DNA of 64,000 nucleotides from Senegalia massiliensis (lineage in GTDB: Bacteria > Bacillota > Clostridia > Tissierellales > SIT17): positions 1 to 64,000 of the forward strand of contig NZ_QXXA01000013.1 of NCBI RefSeq assembly GCF_009911265.1, read 5' to 3'. Under the pieces are notes generated by a model. The model worked only from the letters and a program-made list of their open reading frames with translations. It made no database searches and was not told the DNA's origin. Both the position numbers and the translations under genes were made by a program. Positions 23,647 through 33,116 of this stretch are shown one piece after another (positions within the stretch are counted from its first letter, which is position 1; the number at the start of each line of letters is the position of its first letter).

Positions 23647-25548
23647 ATGAATACTATAGATATATTGAACAAATGGGCTAAGTTTAGCAAATATGAGCCT
23701 AATAAGAATACTTGGAAAGCAGGAAGTAAACAATATGAGTTAGACAAAGATAATGAAGTTATTGCTACTATTATGAAATATGATAGTTCTAGTGTTTCAA
23801 CTTGTTTATATGCCAAACATATTTTTAAAAAACATGTAAGTGATAAGAAATTTTCTATACTTGATATATTGAATAATAATTATAATATATCTGAAAACGT
23901 TAAAGAAATGTGGGAACTATTTAATTCAATAGAGATAATAGACTTTGAGAAAAATCTCTTAGAAGATATAAATACAAACATAGATAATATATCTAAGAAT
24001 AGGGAAATAGGGGATATTAAATCTGAGATTGATATTGAAGATATAATGGATATATATGGTACTGTTATTGAAGATATAGATAGTTGTAACTATGAAGTCT
24101 ATAATAAAGGTAAAAATGGAGAAGGCAATTTCGTTACCAATGATTTAATTTATATATTTAATAGTTTAAAGGAGTGTATCTTAACAATAGAAAATTCTAA
24201 GGATGGAATATATCTATGTTTTATTAATAATCATGAAACATTTAATTACTTTGCTTTAGTGGTTAAGGATGGAGAAAATATATACTCATTTAATGATAGA
24301 CTAGATGAAAAATATCCTAATCAATATATGAAAAAGAGACTTCCAGGAAGAGATGCAAGTAGGGGCAAGATATTTTCATTATTCCCTTATGATAATGAAG
24401 AACTTTTCGAACTTGGTGGTGTTGATTATAAAGGATATTCTACTAACTATAAAATAAATAACAAGAATACAATGTCAATATTTCAATTAGGAAGAAATTA
24501 TTATCTACCTATAGTAATATCTATGAGTATTATTAAGAATGCTTTTGTTGGTAAAGAGATAGAGGGGAATATAACGTATTTATTCAACTTAGCTATAAAA
24601 AGTTCTAATAATATGCTGATGGAAGCAACTAAAAACCAAATGGCAAAGAGCAGCGTATTAAATAATTATAAAGATGAGATATTTGAGGATTTTAATACAA
24701 AGGGCTTTTTAAAGGGTAATTATGGTTATATACTTAAAGATTATGGAAGAGAATCACAAAATACAAATCAGATATTAATTGACTTATATAGTGGAAATTA
24801 TCAAGAAGATAAGATTAATTTTCATAACAAATTATCTAAAAATGAAATATTAAAAGTTACAGAAGGGGAATTGGTTGGAGATCAAGGAAAAATTAAGAGT
24901 ATTCAATATTGGTTGGCTAGAAGAAATCTAGCTGAACATATAGAAAAGGAAATGGAGAATGAACTGAAAAAGTTCGGAGGAACAGAAGGATTAAATAGAT
25001 GGTATCGTAAAAAAATAAAAGATAATATAGATAATTTATATAAAGCTATTGCTGAAGGAAAATGGATTGGTGAAGTATCAAAGATGCATGATATATGGGA
25101 TATGAAATGGGAAAAATCAAATATTATGCAATTGATAGACCTATCTGCAGATAGTATTGATTTGCATGAAATGTGGCATTTAAGAACAGTAATAGGAGAT
25201 AGTGATGAAAGAAATAATAGATATTGTCCAATAACAGGTTCAAAAGCAAGTATAGTTGCCATTCTCAGACCTCAGACTTGGGAAGATGTTGCTAAACTTA
25301 TTGGAGTAGATAAAGATGAATTACCTAAACTTGTTAAGGGATGGAAGTATCATCAAGAATATATAGGTAATTCTATATTAGATATGATAGACCCAGTAGA
25401 AGAAATAAAGCATATACTAATGCCTAGATGTGAAAATAGTTTTAGCTTTAAAATAGCTATTTACTTATCTAAGAGAGGTTATGCTCAGATATGTAAGAAA
25501 TATAATGAAGATGGTAATGTAAATAAATTTTGGATTAATGAGAATTAG
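23647..25548 (+). CDS. Large soluble protein, unknown
   Basis: A 633-residue protein. I start at ATG 23647 after GAGAGGTGG; an upstream in-frame codon at 23599 has no such site. It is acidic to neutral and without clear membrane segments or catalytic motifs I can name. A late segment includes LHEMWHLRTVIGD and NRYCPITGSKA. Residues about 330-400 reappear, diverged, as a fragment at 26137. It is probably controlled by the 78-residue regulator. A toxin, effector or defence role is possible but not shown. Confidence 0.5.
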   Translation: MNTIDILNKWAKFSKYEPNKNTWKAGSKQYELDKDNEVIATIMKYDSSSVSTCLYAKHIFKKHVSDKKFSILDILNNNYNISENVKEMWELFNSIEIIDFEKNLLEDINTNIDNISKNREIGDIKSEIDIEDIMDIYGTVIEDIDSCNYEVYNKGKNGEGNFVTNDLIYIFNSLKECILTIENSKDGIYLCFINNHETFNYFALVVKDGENIYSFNDRLDEKYPNQYMKKRLPGRDASRGKIFSLFPYDNEELFELGGVDYKGYSTNYKINNKNTMSIFQLGRNYYLPIVISMSIIKNAFVGKEIEGNITYLFNLAIKSSNNMLMEATKNQMAKSSVLNNYKDEIFEDFNTKGFLKGNYGYILKDYGRESQNTNQILIDLYSGNYQEDKINFHNKLSKNEILKVTEGELVGDQGKIKSIQYWLARRNLAEHIEKEMENELKKFGGTEGLNRWYRKKIKDNIDNLYKAIAEGKWIGEVSKMHDIWDMKWEKSNIMQLIDLSADSIDLHEMWHLRTVIGDSDERNNRYCPITGSKASIVAILRPQTWEDVAKLIGVDKDELPKLVKGWKYHQEYIGNSILDMIDPVEEIKHILMPRCENSFSFKIAIYLSKRGYAQICKKYNEDGNVNKFWINEN

Positions 25549-25599
25549 AAGATAAGTTTAAAGGATATAAGTATAAATACACTTAAAGGAGTGATTAGT

Positions 25600-26136
25600 G
25601 TGAAAGATACGTTTAGAAAAGGTAGTTTAATTATTTGTTTTATTTTATTCATATTAATGTTGAATGGTTGTAGTCTAGAAAGAGATGTTACATCGAATGC
25701 TGTAGAAGGTATGTTAAGAAGTAATGCAAATACATTAGATTTTATAAGTACCAATGGTTATAATGGAGAGGATATTAGTAATGTTGAATATACTAAAGAT
25801 GAAAATATCTATAAGGTAAGTTTCAATTTAAAGGATAATATTATGACTTCTAATTATGTTGATTTAAGTGAAACAAATAAAGAAGTAGGAGCAAGTGTTA
25901 TTGCTCAACCAGATGCTGACATTAAAGATGTTATTAACTGTGCGGTATATAGTCACATGACAAGTTCACGAAAAGCAGAAGATCTACATAGTATTTTTGA
26001 AAGTTCAATTAAACAAGCTTTCAAAAATAAAGGACAAAAAATAGAAGTGCCTATAGAAATAGATTCAGAGCAAACAGAAATTTTCGTACAAGTTCTAGAT
26101 GATAAAATTTATATAAAATCAAAGGTTGTAATATAG
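25600..26136 (+). CDS. Lipoprotein, unknown
   Basis: A 178-residue protein with a lipoprotein signal: basic VKDTFRKGS, a hydrophobic core and the lipobox LNGC, giving a mature Cys at about residue 23. The mature part is mixed, with no recognised domain. I start at GTG 25600; AAAGGAG lies just upstream and the earlier GTG at 25591 is inside that site. The export suggests it acts outside the membrane, perhaps with the 23647 product. Confidence 0.65.
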   Translation: MKDTFRKGSLIICFILFILMLNGCSLERDVTSNAVEGMLRSNANTLDFISTNGYNGEDISNVEYTKDENIYKVSFNLKDNIMTSNYVDLSETNKEVGASVIAQPDADIKDVINCAVYSHMTSSRKAEDLHSIFESSIKQAFKNKGQKIEVPIEIDSEQTEIFVQVLDDKIYIKSKVVI

Positions 26137-26340
26137 ATGGAAAAAAGTAAAGTATTTAATAATTATAAAAATAATCAATTTGAGGATTTAAATGCAAAAG
26201 ATTTTCCAAATTATAGCTATGGATATATATTTAAAGATTATGGAATAGAATTACAAAATAACAATCCGATATTATTTACATTATATAGTAGAGATTATGA
26301 AGAAAAAAAGATTAATCTTAACAAGCAATTGTCTAAAAAC
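26137..26340 (+). pseudogene. Fragment duplicated from the 23647 gene
   Basis: The translation MEKSKVFNNYKNNQFEDLNA... parallels SSVLNNYKDEIFEDFNT... of the 23647 protein for about 65 residues, through YGYI(L/F)KDYG, LYS and KINxxxKLSKN. It has no ribosome binding site and joins in frame to a separate membrane protein start. It looks like a remnant of a partial duplication. Confidence 0.65.
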
Positions 26341-26367
26341 AAAAAAGATAGTAGGGGAGGTAAAGTT

Positions 26368-26637
26368 ATGAAAAAAATAAAAAGTATTTTAAATTATACT
26401 TTTTATGAAAATGAAAAAATCTTTCCAGTTACTATAGGTAATATTTTAGGTTTAGGTATATTCTATATTATATTTGCTTTCTTCTGTGCTTATATTTTAA
26501 AGACAGGCGAATATCTTAAAGTATTTTCAATTGAAAATACTAAGTTAGTCGCTTTTATATTGATATTTTTAACTTTAACTATTTTAACTATTTTAAAAAC
26601 TATACTTGTTGTTATTGAAGATGATCCAGATAAATAG
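26368..26637 (+). CDS. Two-helix membrane protein, unknown
   Basis: An 89-residue protein starting at ATG 26368 after AGGGGAGG. It has hydrophobic segments at about 22-45 and 59-80 and an acidic C-terminus (EDDPDK). The frame continues upstream into the duplicated fragment, but the strong site marks the real start. Function unknown. Confidence 0.55.
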   Translation: MKKIKSILNYTFYENEKIFPVTIGNILGLGIFYIIFAFFCAYILKTGEYLKVFSIENTKLVAFILIFLTLTILTILKTILVVIEDDPDK

Positions 26638-26683
26638 TATTAATAGAATAAGAATAATAATGAATTATAATATATAGTGTTAC

Positions 26684-26729
26684 AATAAGTAAAGAATAAA
26701 GTATTTAAATACTTTATTCTTTACTTATT
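26684..26729. terminator. Bidirectional terminator between convergent genes
   Basis: Perfect 23-bp arms (AATAAGTAAAGAATAAAGTA and on), no loop, reaching the stop codon of the - strand gene. Confidence 0.85.
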
Positions 26730-27163
26730 TAAATAATATTTACTCCGAAGATTAATAATGATATAGATATTATTAGTATAAGACCATCAATATAATTAAT
26801 TTTGATAAAGCTAAAGGGGAATAGAGGACATAATAATATATTGATTTTTTGTTGTTCCTGTATTTTATAACCTATTTTAGTACAAAAATTACCTATTAAT
26901 TCACATTTACATAAACTATCTATCTCTAAATTTTCAATTTTATTAATTTCTTGTCTGGAAATATCACTTCTATATTCATTAGATAATAATAGTAATTCCT
27001 CTTTTATTTCTGAGCAAATATTTATCAGTTCCTCTTTTTCATTTTTTGAAGAATTTATATTCTTTCTATTGTTTATGAAGTTACCTACATCAATAATTGT
27101 ACTTATACGAAATGCTCTATCTCTTTCACTAAGATATCTGTTAATTAAAGCTTTAAATTTCAT
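26729..27163 (-). CDS. Helical protein with C-terminal membrane segment, unknown
   Basis: A 144-residue protein: a charged helical region of about 95 residues, then a hydrophobic C-terminus (from about 107) that could cross the membrane once or twice. The ribosome binding site is AAAGGAG. No recognised family. Confidence 0.45.
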   Translation of the reverse strand: MKFKALINRYLSERDRAFRISTIIDVGNFINNRKNINSSKNEKEELINICSEIKEELLLLSNEYRSDISRQEINKIENLEIDSLCKCELIGNFCTKIGYKIQEQQKINILLCPLFPFSFIKINYIDGLILIISISLLIFGVNII

Positions 27164-27298
27164 TAAAATACTCCTTTATGCTATTTTAAATATATTTATA
27201 TACTCTAAAAAGTAAAAGTCCAAATAGGCTAGAATTCAATTATATTATAAGACCATTTAAAGTTCTATTAAGTAATAAAAATTAGTAATACAATCCTA

Positions 27299-27350
27299 TA
27301 ATAATAAAAGATAATAGAAAGTGATCACTTTCTATTATCTTTTATTATTA
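27299..27350. terminator. 52-base perfect palindrome
   Basis: 26-bp arms centred on GTGATCAC. It could terminate transcription on both strands. I see no convincing gene in 27351-27560. Confidence 0.7.
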
Positions 27351-27561
27351 ATTGCTCTTATTTTTAAAAGTATGTAAATTATCTACTCGAATGTGCCACA
27401 TTTTTTTGTTCTTTTGTATAGTTTGGAATGTTATTTTTAAGAGTTTTAATAAGTAGTTTAATATTCTATTCAATATTCCTATAACATTACCCTCACTTTT
27501 AGCAATTATTTTACTCAAGTCATTATCCATATTTTCAATAAAAATAGTATATTAATATTAT

Positions 27562-27907
27562 ATATCATAAATATAAAAAAGATATGCGATATATTATTAT
27601 ATAAAAATCAGTTAACTTATTTCACCATATTTTTTCAGATTATAATTTTAATTTTTTTGAAACTATGTAAAAAAACTTTGTTCATCATTTTTTTGAAATT
27701 CCAAAAGTTATTTGTTCTCGAAAAGAAAGTATAAAAAATATTTTTTTCTTTTTTTCTTCTTTTTATTTATTTTTTTATTTTCTTTTTTCTTTTTTTTGAT
27801 TAATATTAATTTTAATTTATTTTGAAAAAAAGATGGAAGGGGAGAAGAAAATAAATATGATTTTTAATTATATTATACATCGCATATCTTTTTTATATTT
27901 ATGATAT
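27562..27907. repeat. 346-bp gene-free element with perfect 29-bp inverted repeats
   Basis: The sequence at 27562-27590 (ATATCATAAATATAAAAAAG, then ATATGCGAT) recurs exactly in inverted form at 27879-27907. Between them are about 290 bases with no reading frame of note, a pyrimidine tract of about 60 bases (about 27741-27800) and a purine block (about 27823-27851). It could be a miniature inverted-repeat element, a single-strand origin or a replication-associated structure. Target-site duplications are not clear because the flanks are all A and T. Confidence 0.6.
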
Positions 27908-28120
27908 TACTTATACATGTTTTTTTGTTTTTATCTGTGATTAAAATTCTTAACTTATTGATATATCATACTTTAATTAAATAAAAGACTGGCTTTTAAA
28001 GGGGTGGGGATAGCTGTGTTATTTACCTTTATTATAGTTCATAACTATTTAATAGTATCATAGCTCTAATTCTATTTATTATTGCTTTATATGTTAATTT
28101 AATCGTTTTTAAGCATAAAA
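27908..28120. other. Intergenic DNA without recognised features
   Basis: AT-rich DNA with no supported gene; GGGGTGGGG at about 28001-28009 is its only G-rich patch. Confidence 0.4.
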
Positions 28121-28170
28121 AAATAGAGTAATCCCTTTATTTTAAAAATTGATTTAAGAATACTCTATTT
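28121..28170 (-). terminator. Terminator of the 28254 gene
   Basis: AAATAGAGTA (28121-28130) pairs with TACTCTATTT (28161-28170). On the - strand it runs into T7. Confidence 0.6.
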
Positions 28171-28253
28171 ATAAAATTATATACTTTTTGCATTTGATAA
28201 ATTAAATTAATTTTTGAAACTTAATATATTTATTATAACATACATTAAAATTA

Positions 28254-29069
28254 TTATATATATTCTACTTTATCATAAGTACTTACTAATGTGCTATCAT
28301 AAAATATACTTGCTAATTCTTCAGCTTTATTACTATCATTTATATATTCTTTTGATTCTAACTTTTCATATAGTTTTATATCATTTTTTTCTATATATGA
28401 AAATATTTTAGAAAAGTTTTCTCTATAGCAATGTCTTACATGATCTTCTGAGTTATCATAAGGTACCTTATGATCTGTTACTTCTAATATCTTATTTCTT
28501 ATCTCTACTAATTGTTTTTTTCTTTCTTTTATATCATCAGTATTTTCTAGCATTAGTCCATACATCTCATAATGTTTGTTATTATTATCTATAATAGGTT
28601 GCTTATATTTAACTTTAAATATATTAATTCTTTTATTATAATTTATAGCCTTTGAACACTTAGAATAAATATATAATGGACTTATTATATATTTATTATC
28701 TTCATTTATTAACCTATCTGATAATTCAAATTCAATAGTTTCTCCTTCAGATGTTTTTAATATTATTTTTTTCTTATCTCTATCTATAGTAAAACTATTT
28801 AATTCTTTATAGTTCTCTACAAATTGAACAGGTGTCTTTATTATTGTTCTATTATCTATATTTTTATCTAAGTTAATGCTGTGTTCTAATCCTAAGCTAT
28901 TAAGTTTACATATTAAGTCTTTTATTTTCTTATCAGCTTGTTCATAACTTAGCTTCATATTACTTTCTATATCAATTTGATAAGTTGTTTTAATATTTTT
29001 ATTATAGTTATGTAAGTATCTTTTTAGTTGTTCTATATATATTAATTGCTTTCTCTTAGCTTTCTTCAT
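28254..29069 (-). CDS. Soluble hypothetical protein
   Basis: A 271-residue charged protein with a basic N-terminus (MKKAKRKQ), no membrane segment and no motif I recognise. The ribosome binding site is AAGGAG. It is transcribed from an operator-type promoter that faces away from the 29272 gene's own operator promoter, so the two genes are probably co-regulated. Confidence 0.5.
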   Translation of the reverse strand: MKKAKRKQLIYIEQLKRYLHNYNKNIKTTYQIDIESNMKLSYEQADKKIKDLICKLNSLGLEHSINLDKNIDNRTIIKTPVQFVENYKELNSFTIDRDKKKIILKTSEGETIEFELSDRLINEDNKYIISPLYIYSKCSKAINYNKRINIFKVKYKQPIIDNNNKHYEMYGLMLENTDDIKERKKQLVEIRNKILEVTDHKVPYDNSEDHVRHCYRENFSKIFSYIEKNDIKLYEKLESKEYINDSNKAEELASIFYDSTLVSTYDKVEYI

Positions 29070-29123
29070 TAAATTACTCCTTCCTGATGTTTTAATATTA
29101 TCCTTAAAGTTTATTCTATCATT

Positions 29124-29152
29124 ATTTTATCACAATATATATATTGTGTCTA
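29124..29152 (-). promoter_or_regulatory. Promoter with palindromic operator, site 3
   Basis: On the - strand: TAGACA, 17-bp spacer, TAAAAT. The palindrome, read on the + strand, is TCACAATATATATATTGTGT. Confidence 0.7.
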
Positions 29153-29193
29153 CATTGTTAGGATATGATAAATCAAATTAACCCGCAATAGGT

Positions 29194-29222
29194 TTGACCA
29201 CACAATATAAGTGTTGTATAAT
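29194..29222 (+). promoter_or_regulatory. Promoter with palindromic operator, site 4
   Basis: TTGACC, 17-bp spacer, TATAAT, with ACACAATATAAGTGTTGTAT across the spacer. It is about 40 bp from site 3 and points the other way. Confidence 0.75.
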
Positions 29223-29271
29223 ATATAATATAAGATTGTAAAATAACTTTAAAATAACAGGAGGGAAAATC

Positions 29272-29637
29272 ATGAATAGAAACTATAAAACTAGAGAAGA
29301 TAATAGAGTTTTCATCACAACTCAAAATGTTATACATACTAAACATAGTTTGAAAAGGTGGAATGAATCAGGAAGATTAGACAATTATCCTAATTTTAAT
29401 AGTATCACTGATGCAAATAATTATATAAAAAATATTTTTAGGAGTAAGAAAATAAGACATCTATATAAAAATTTTTACTTATTAGATAATGATATAGTAG
29501 CAGTTTTAGATGTAAAAAAAGACAAAGTAACTGTAATTACCTATTATGGAAGTCGTACTAAAACTCCTTCTTTATATAATCTGAGGTATTACATTAAAAA
29601 TAAACATAAATATGGAAATATATTATTAAGTGCATAA
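29272..29637 (+). CDS. Small basic hypothetical protein
   Basis: A 121-residue very basic protein (many K and R), no membrane segment, so nucleic-acid binding is plausible. The ribosome binding site is AGGAGGG. First gene from operator promoter site 4, followed by the 29659 gene. No family recognised. Confidence 0.5.
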   Translation: MNRNYKTREDNRVFITTQNVIHTKHSLKRWNESGRLDNYPNFNSITDANNYIKNIFRSKKIRHLYKNFYLLDNDIVAVLDVKKDKVTVITYYGSRTKTPSLYNLRYYIKNKHKYGNILLSA

Positions 29638-29658
29638 ATTAGTGAAAGGAGTTATTTA

Positions 29659-29925
29659 ATGCAATACAATACAAATGAAGAAGTACATAGGTTAAATGAA
29701 CGTGAAATAGTTCTATTAAAAACATATAAAAGTCATTTCACTAATAACTATAATCTTTTACATCCAAATAGTAAAAGAGGATTAAAAAACTATTTCACTA
29801 AGAATATAAACTATATGAATGAGGTTATTAATAGAGGGATTTCAAGAGTTCCTTTCAGAACTTATTTACAAGGAGTTAAAGCTGGAGTTGATTATTTGAA
29901 AATATTCGATAAAATACAGATTTAA
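29659..29925 (+). CDS. Small basic hypothetical protein
   Basis: An 88-residue soluble basic protein with a helical look. The ribosome binding site is AAAGGAG. It is 21 bases after its neighbour, so in one operon. No family recognised. Confidence 0.5.
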   Translation: MQYNTNEEVHRLNEREIVLLKTYKSHFTNNYNLLHPNSKRGLKNYFTKNINYMNEVINRGISRVPFRTYLQGVKAGVDYLKIFDKIQI

Positions 29926-29927
29926 AT

Positions 29928-30000
29928 AATTATAAATGATTCATATTACGATAAAGTAATCAGATTTAATTAGTTATTGTAGTATGAATCATTTATAATT
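29928..30000 (+). promoter_or_regulatory. Long hairpin abutting the topoisomerase ribosome binding site
   Basis: AATTATAAATGATTCATA (29928-29945) pairs perfectly with 29983-30000, and four more pairs extend the stem to 22 bp around a loop of about 29 bases. The stem ends one base before TAGGAGG. There is no T run, so a translational or RNase III-type control element is more likely than a terminator. Confidence 0.5.
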
Positions 30001-30014
30001 TAGGAGGAGATAAA

Positions 30015-32435
30015 ATGAGATTATTTATAGCAGAAAAGTCAAGTGTTGCATTAAACTTGGCAAGAACATTAAATTGTGAGAAAAAAAATGGATATTATGA
30101 AGGTAATGGCAATGTTATTACTTATGCTAGAGGTCATTTACTAGAATTAAAAGATAGTGTAGACTATGATCCATCTATGGAGGTATGGTCTTTAGATAAA
30201 TTTCCTTTTATACCAGAAAAATATATGTATAAAATCAAAACTGATAGAAAGAGTAAAAAAGTTGACTTGTGGTGTAAAAAGCAAATAGGTATAATAAAAA
30301 AACTAATTAATAGAGATGATGTTATAGAAGTAGTTAATGCATTTGATTATGATAGGGAAGGATCACTTATATTTTTCCTTTTAAATGCTTTCTTAGGCAA
30401 CAAAAAGAAAACATATAGAATGACTCTTAACGAGTGGACCCCAGATGCAATTAGATCTAATATAAGTACTATGAAACTTAATTCTAATTATAGAAATCAA
30501 GAAATAGCAGGTTTATGTAGACAACAAGCTGATTGGACTCTAGGTATTAATTTTACTTCAGTATCTACTTTGAAATATACAAAAGGTAGAGGTAAATATC
30601 CACTAAGTATTGGTAGAGTAATACTTCCTACTTTAAAATTAATCCATGATAGAGATATGGAGATAAATAATTTTGTATCAAAAGATTATTATGAATTGAA
30701 ATCTACTTTTACTACAGATAAAGGTAACTATGATGGAACATTATTTATTGATAATAATACTAAATTTAACGATAAGAGAATTTTAGAAAATATTAAAAAT
30801 AAAATTACAGGTAAAAGTGCTTTTATTAAAGATAAAAAGATAGAAACTTCTAATAAAAATTCTCCTTCATTATTTAACTTAAATGACCTTCAAGGTTATA
30901 TTACATCTAAATATAATGGTTGGACAGCAGATAAGGTTGCACGTATTGCTCAATCACTTTATGAGGGAAATGGTAAGGGAGGATATATTTCTTATACCAG
31001 AACTAAATCTAGACATCTAGAAAGCAATCCGGAGTTTATAAATAAAACCGAAAAGGTATTAGAAATATTAAAAGGAAATTCTCCATATAAAAATGATATT
31101 AAGTTTCATAATAAAAAAACAGTATTTGATAGTTCGAAAGTTGATGGTCATGGTGCTATTATACCTACTTATATAATACCTAAAGAGTTAAATAGTGATG
31201 AAATGCTTATTTATAATGAAATAAAAAATAGATTTTTATCACAATTTATGCCACCCGCTAAATATGAAAATACTAAGATAATAACACAAATTAAAGATAC
31301 TGATGTATTATTTAAAACAACAGGCAGAATTTTAATCTCTGAAGGTTGGCTCAAATTATTTGATAAAGATGTTCAAGAAGATATGTTACCACAAATAGAT
31401 AATGGAGAGAATGTAAATGTAGACAAGCTTAATATTCTAACTAAGCAAACAAAACCTCCAAGACACTATACTACAAAGACTCTATTTGAAACTATGGAGA
31501 ATTGCGGTAAAAAGGTTGATTCAAACGCAGAAAATGATAGTATGTTATCTAATGTATTAAGTGGTTATGAGATAGGTACACAGCCTACAAGAGCATCAAC
31601 ATTGTCTAAAATGAATGATATAGGATATGTAAAAATGAAGGGTAAAAATATACTTATTACTGATATAGGGATAAATTTAATTAATCTTTTCCCTGTGAAA
31701 GAATTAATGGATGTAGATTTTACAGGAAAGTTAGAAAAAACATTATCTGATATTGAAAAAGGTAAATTTACCAAAAAACAATTTATGGGAATAATAAAGA
31801 ATTTAACTATAAAAGGAGTTAATCAAATAAAACAATCAGAAGGTGTAGTAATTGATTTTGCTAATGAAATGACTAAAAATAGTGTAGGTAGTTGTCCTGC
31901 TTGTTCAAAGCCTATTGTAGAAAGTAAAAAAGGTTATGGGTGCAGTGGGTGGAAAGAAGGTTGTACCTTTGTTATATGGAAGAAAAATGCCTTTCTATCT
32001 AAATTTGGTATAACTACTATAACTAAAAAGAATGCTGCAGCTCTTATTGAAAATAAAGATGGTGTCATATTTGGTATTAAAGGTATTAATATAAAAACAA
32101 AAGTTATTAAAAAAAATGATAAGTATGAGCTTGAGTTTGATGTAGAAAAAAAGCAAATTCAAAGTTTAGGTAAATGTCCAGAATGTAATAAAAATGTTGT
32201 TGAAAATACAAAAGCTTATACTTGTGAAGATAGAAATTGCAATTTTGTTATCTTTAAAAATGACAAATTTTTAGCTAAATTTAGTAAAAAACCAACTAAA
32301 ACTATGGTTAAAAGTTTATTAAATAAAAATGAATTTCACATGAAAAATTTAAAAGGGGAAAAAGGAGATTTTGAGTGTGTTCTTAAACTTAAAAAGAACG
32401 GAAAATATTGGGGGTATGAAATGAATTATAAATAA
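30015..32435 (+). CDS. Type IA DNA topoisomerase (topoisomerase III-like)
   Basis: The 806-residue enzyme relaxes or decatenates DNA by single-strand passage. The Toprim domain has LFIAEKSSVA (Glu7) and FDYDREG (about 114-120). The active-site tyrosine lies in GYISYTRTKS (about 322-331). Two C-terminal zinc-ribbon repeats (CPACSKP...GC and CPECNKN...NC) resemble the TopB tails of Gram-positive plasmids. It probably helps resolve or transfer plasmid molecules. The ribosome binding site is AGGAGGAG. Two small unknown genes follow in the same direction. Confidence 0.93.
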   Translation: MRLFIAEKSSVALNLARTLNCEKKNGYYEGNGNVITYARGHLLELKDSVDYDPSMEVWSLDKFPFIPEKYMYKIKTDRKSKKVDLWCKKQIGIIKKLINRDDVIEVVNAFDYDREGSLIFFLLNAFLGNKKKTYRMTLNEWTPDAIRSNISTMKLNSNYRNQEIAGLCRQQADWTLGINFTSVSTLKYTKGRGKYPLSIGRVILPTLKLIHDRDMEINNFVSKDYYELKSTFTTDKGNYDGTLFIDNNTKFNDKRILENIKNKITGKSAFIKDKKIETSNKNSPSLFNLNDLQGYITSKYNGWTADKVARIAQSLYEGNGKGGYISYTRTKSRHLESNPEFINKTEKVLEILKGNSPYKNDIKFHNKKTVFDSSKVDGHGAIIPTYIIPKELNSDEMLIYNEIKNRFLSQFMPPAKYENTKIITQIKDTDVLFKTTGRILISEGWLKLFDKDVQEDMLPQIDNGENVNVDKLNILTKQTKPPRHYTTKTLFETMENCGKKVDSNAENDSMLSNVLSGYEIGTQPTRASTLSKMNDIGYVKMKGKNILITDIGINLINLFPVKELMDVDFTGKLEKTLSDIEKGKFTKKQFMGIIKNLTIKGVNQIKQSEGVVIDFANEMTKNSVGSCPACSKPIVESKKGYGCSGWKEGCTFVIWKKNAFLSKFGITTITKKNAAALIENKDGVIFGIKGINIKTKVIKKNDKYELEFDVEKKQIQSLGKCPECNKNVVENTKAYTCEDRNCNFVIFKNDKFLAKFSKKPTKTMVKSLLNKNEFHMKNLKGEKGDFECVLKLKKNGKYWGYEMNYK

Positions 32436-32456
32436 TGCAACAAAAGAGGTGATTAA

Positions 32457-32756
32457 ATGAATGATCTTATACTATTTCACGATAAATTTGGTATATGTTA
32501 TTTTATTGGCTTTGTAACAAACAAACTAATTGTAAAGTTTGATGACAAAAGTCAAAAAATATTACCAATTGATGAGTTTTCTGCATACTCAATAGAAAGA
32601 GAAATAATAGTTCATTATTCAGAGTACGCAAGTAAAAATTATAAGCAAAAAAATATATTGAAAAATAAAGTTATAAATATAAACAAAAAAATTAATAAAG
32701 TAAAAAAGGCAGATACAGATAGGGGAAACTATTATGTCATTAAAAAGAAAAATTAA
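32457..32756 (+). CDS. Small hypothetical protein
   Basis: A 99-residue protein with a compact first half (FHDKFGICYFIGFVTNKL...) and a lysine-rich tail. The ribosome binding site is AGAGGTGA. Its end overlaps the next gene by 23 bp, indicating coupling. No family recognised. Confidence 0.5.
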   Translation: MNDLILFHDKFGICYFIGFVTNKLIVKFDDKSQKILPIDEFSAYSIEREIIVHYSEYASKNYKQKNILKNKVININKKINKVKKADTDRGNYYVIKKKN

Positions 32757-33066
32757 AGATATTTCTAATATTATATTAGGAAGAGATGCATATATAAAAC
32801 CAAAATATATACTTGATTTCACAAGTGAAGATAATAAAATGAAAAGGGTATTATATTCATTTTCTATTCATATTAAATATCCTTACAAAGTTAGTTCTAT
32901 GCTTGATATTCCAATTGAAAATTCTCAACTCTTATATAGTAATTTATTGAAATCAAAAGGAAATGTAGAATTTCAACTAGGTGATAATGTTTGCTATAAA
33001 ACTATTCTAATTCCTAAATGGGCAACTAATCTTATATTAAGAGAAATTCATGGATATCTATTATAA
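32734..33066 (+). CDS. Small hypothetical protein
   Basis: A 110-residue basic soluble protein, preceded by AGGGGAAA inside the end of the previous gene. It is the last gene of the topoisomerase operon, which a strong terminator closes. No family recognised. Confidence 0.5.
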   Translation: MSLKRKIKDISNIILGRDAYIKPKYILDFTSEDNKMKRVLYSFSIHIKYPYKVSSMLDIPIENSQLLYSNLLKSKGNVEFQLGDNVCYKTILIPKWATNLILREIHGYLL

Positions 33067-33116
33067 AAAATAAGCTACAAGTTATTATTTATTTAATAAC
33101 TTGTAGCTTATTTTTT
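33065..33116. terminator. Bidirectional terminator
   Basis: Perfect 22-bp arms (AAAAAATAAGCTACAAGTTA and on), 8-base loop, T6. It serves the + strand operon and overlaps the end of the - strand 33089 gene. Confidence 0.9.

Noticed and set aside
26137-26637. One 166-codon gene
   Set aside because: The first part is a duplicated fragment without a ribosome binding site. A strong AGGGGAGG before ATG 26368 marks the real gene.
27348-27530. 60-codon frame on the - strand
   Set aside because: No ribosome binding site, no recognisable composition, and its end runs into a 52-base palindrome. It could be real but is unsupported.
28214-28411. 65-codon frame on the + strand
   Set aside because: It lies mostly opposite the 28254 gene, has no ribosome binding site, and consists of I, L and Y codons typical of complementary AT-rich sequence.
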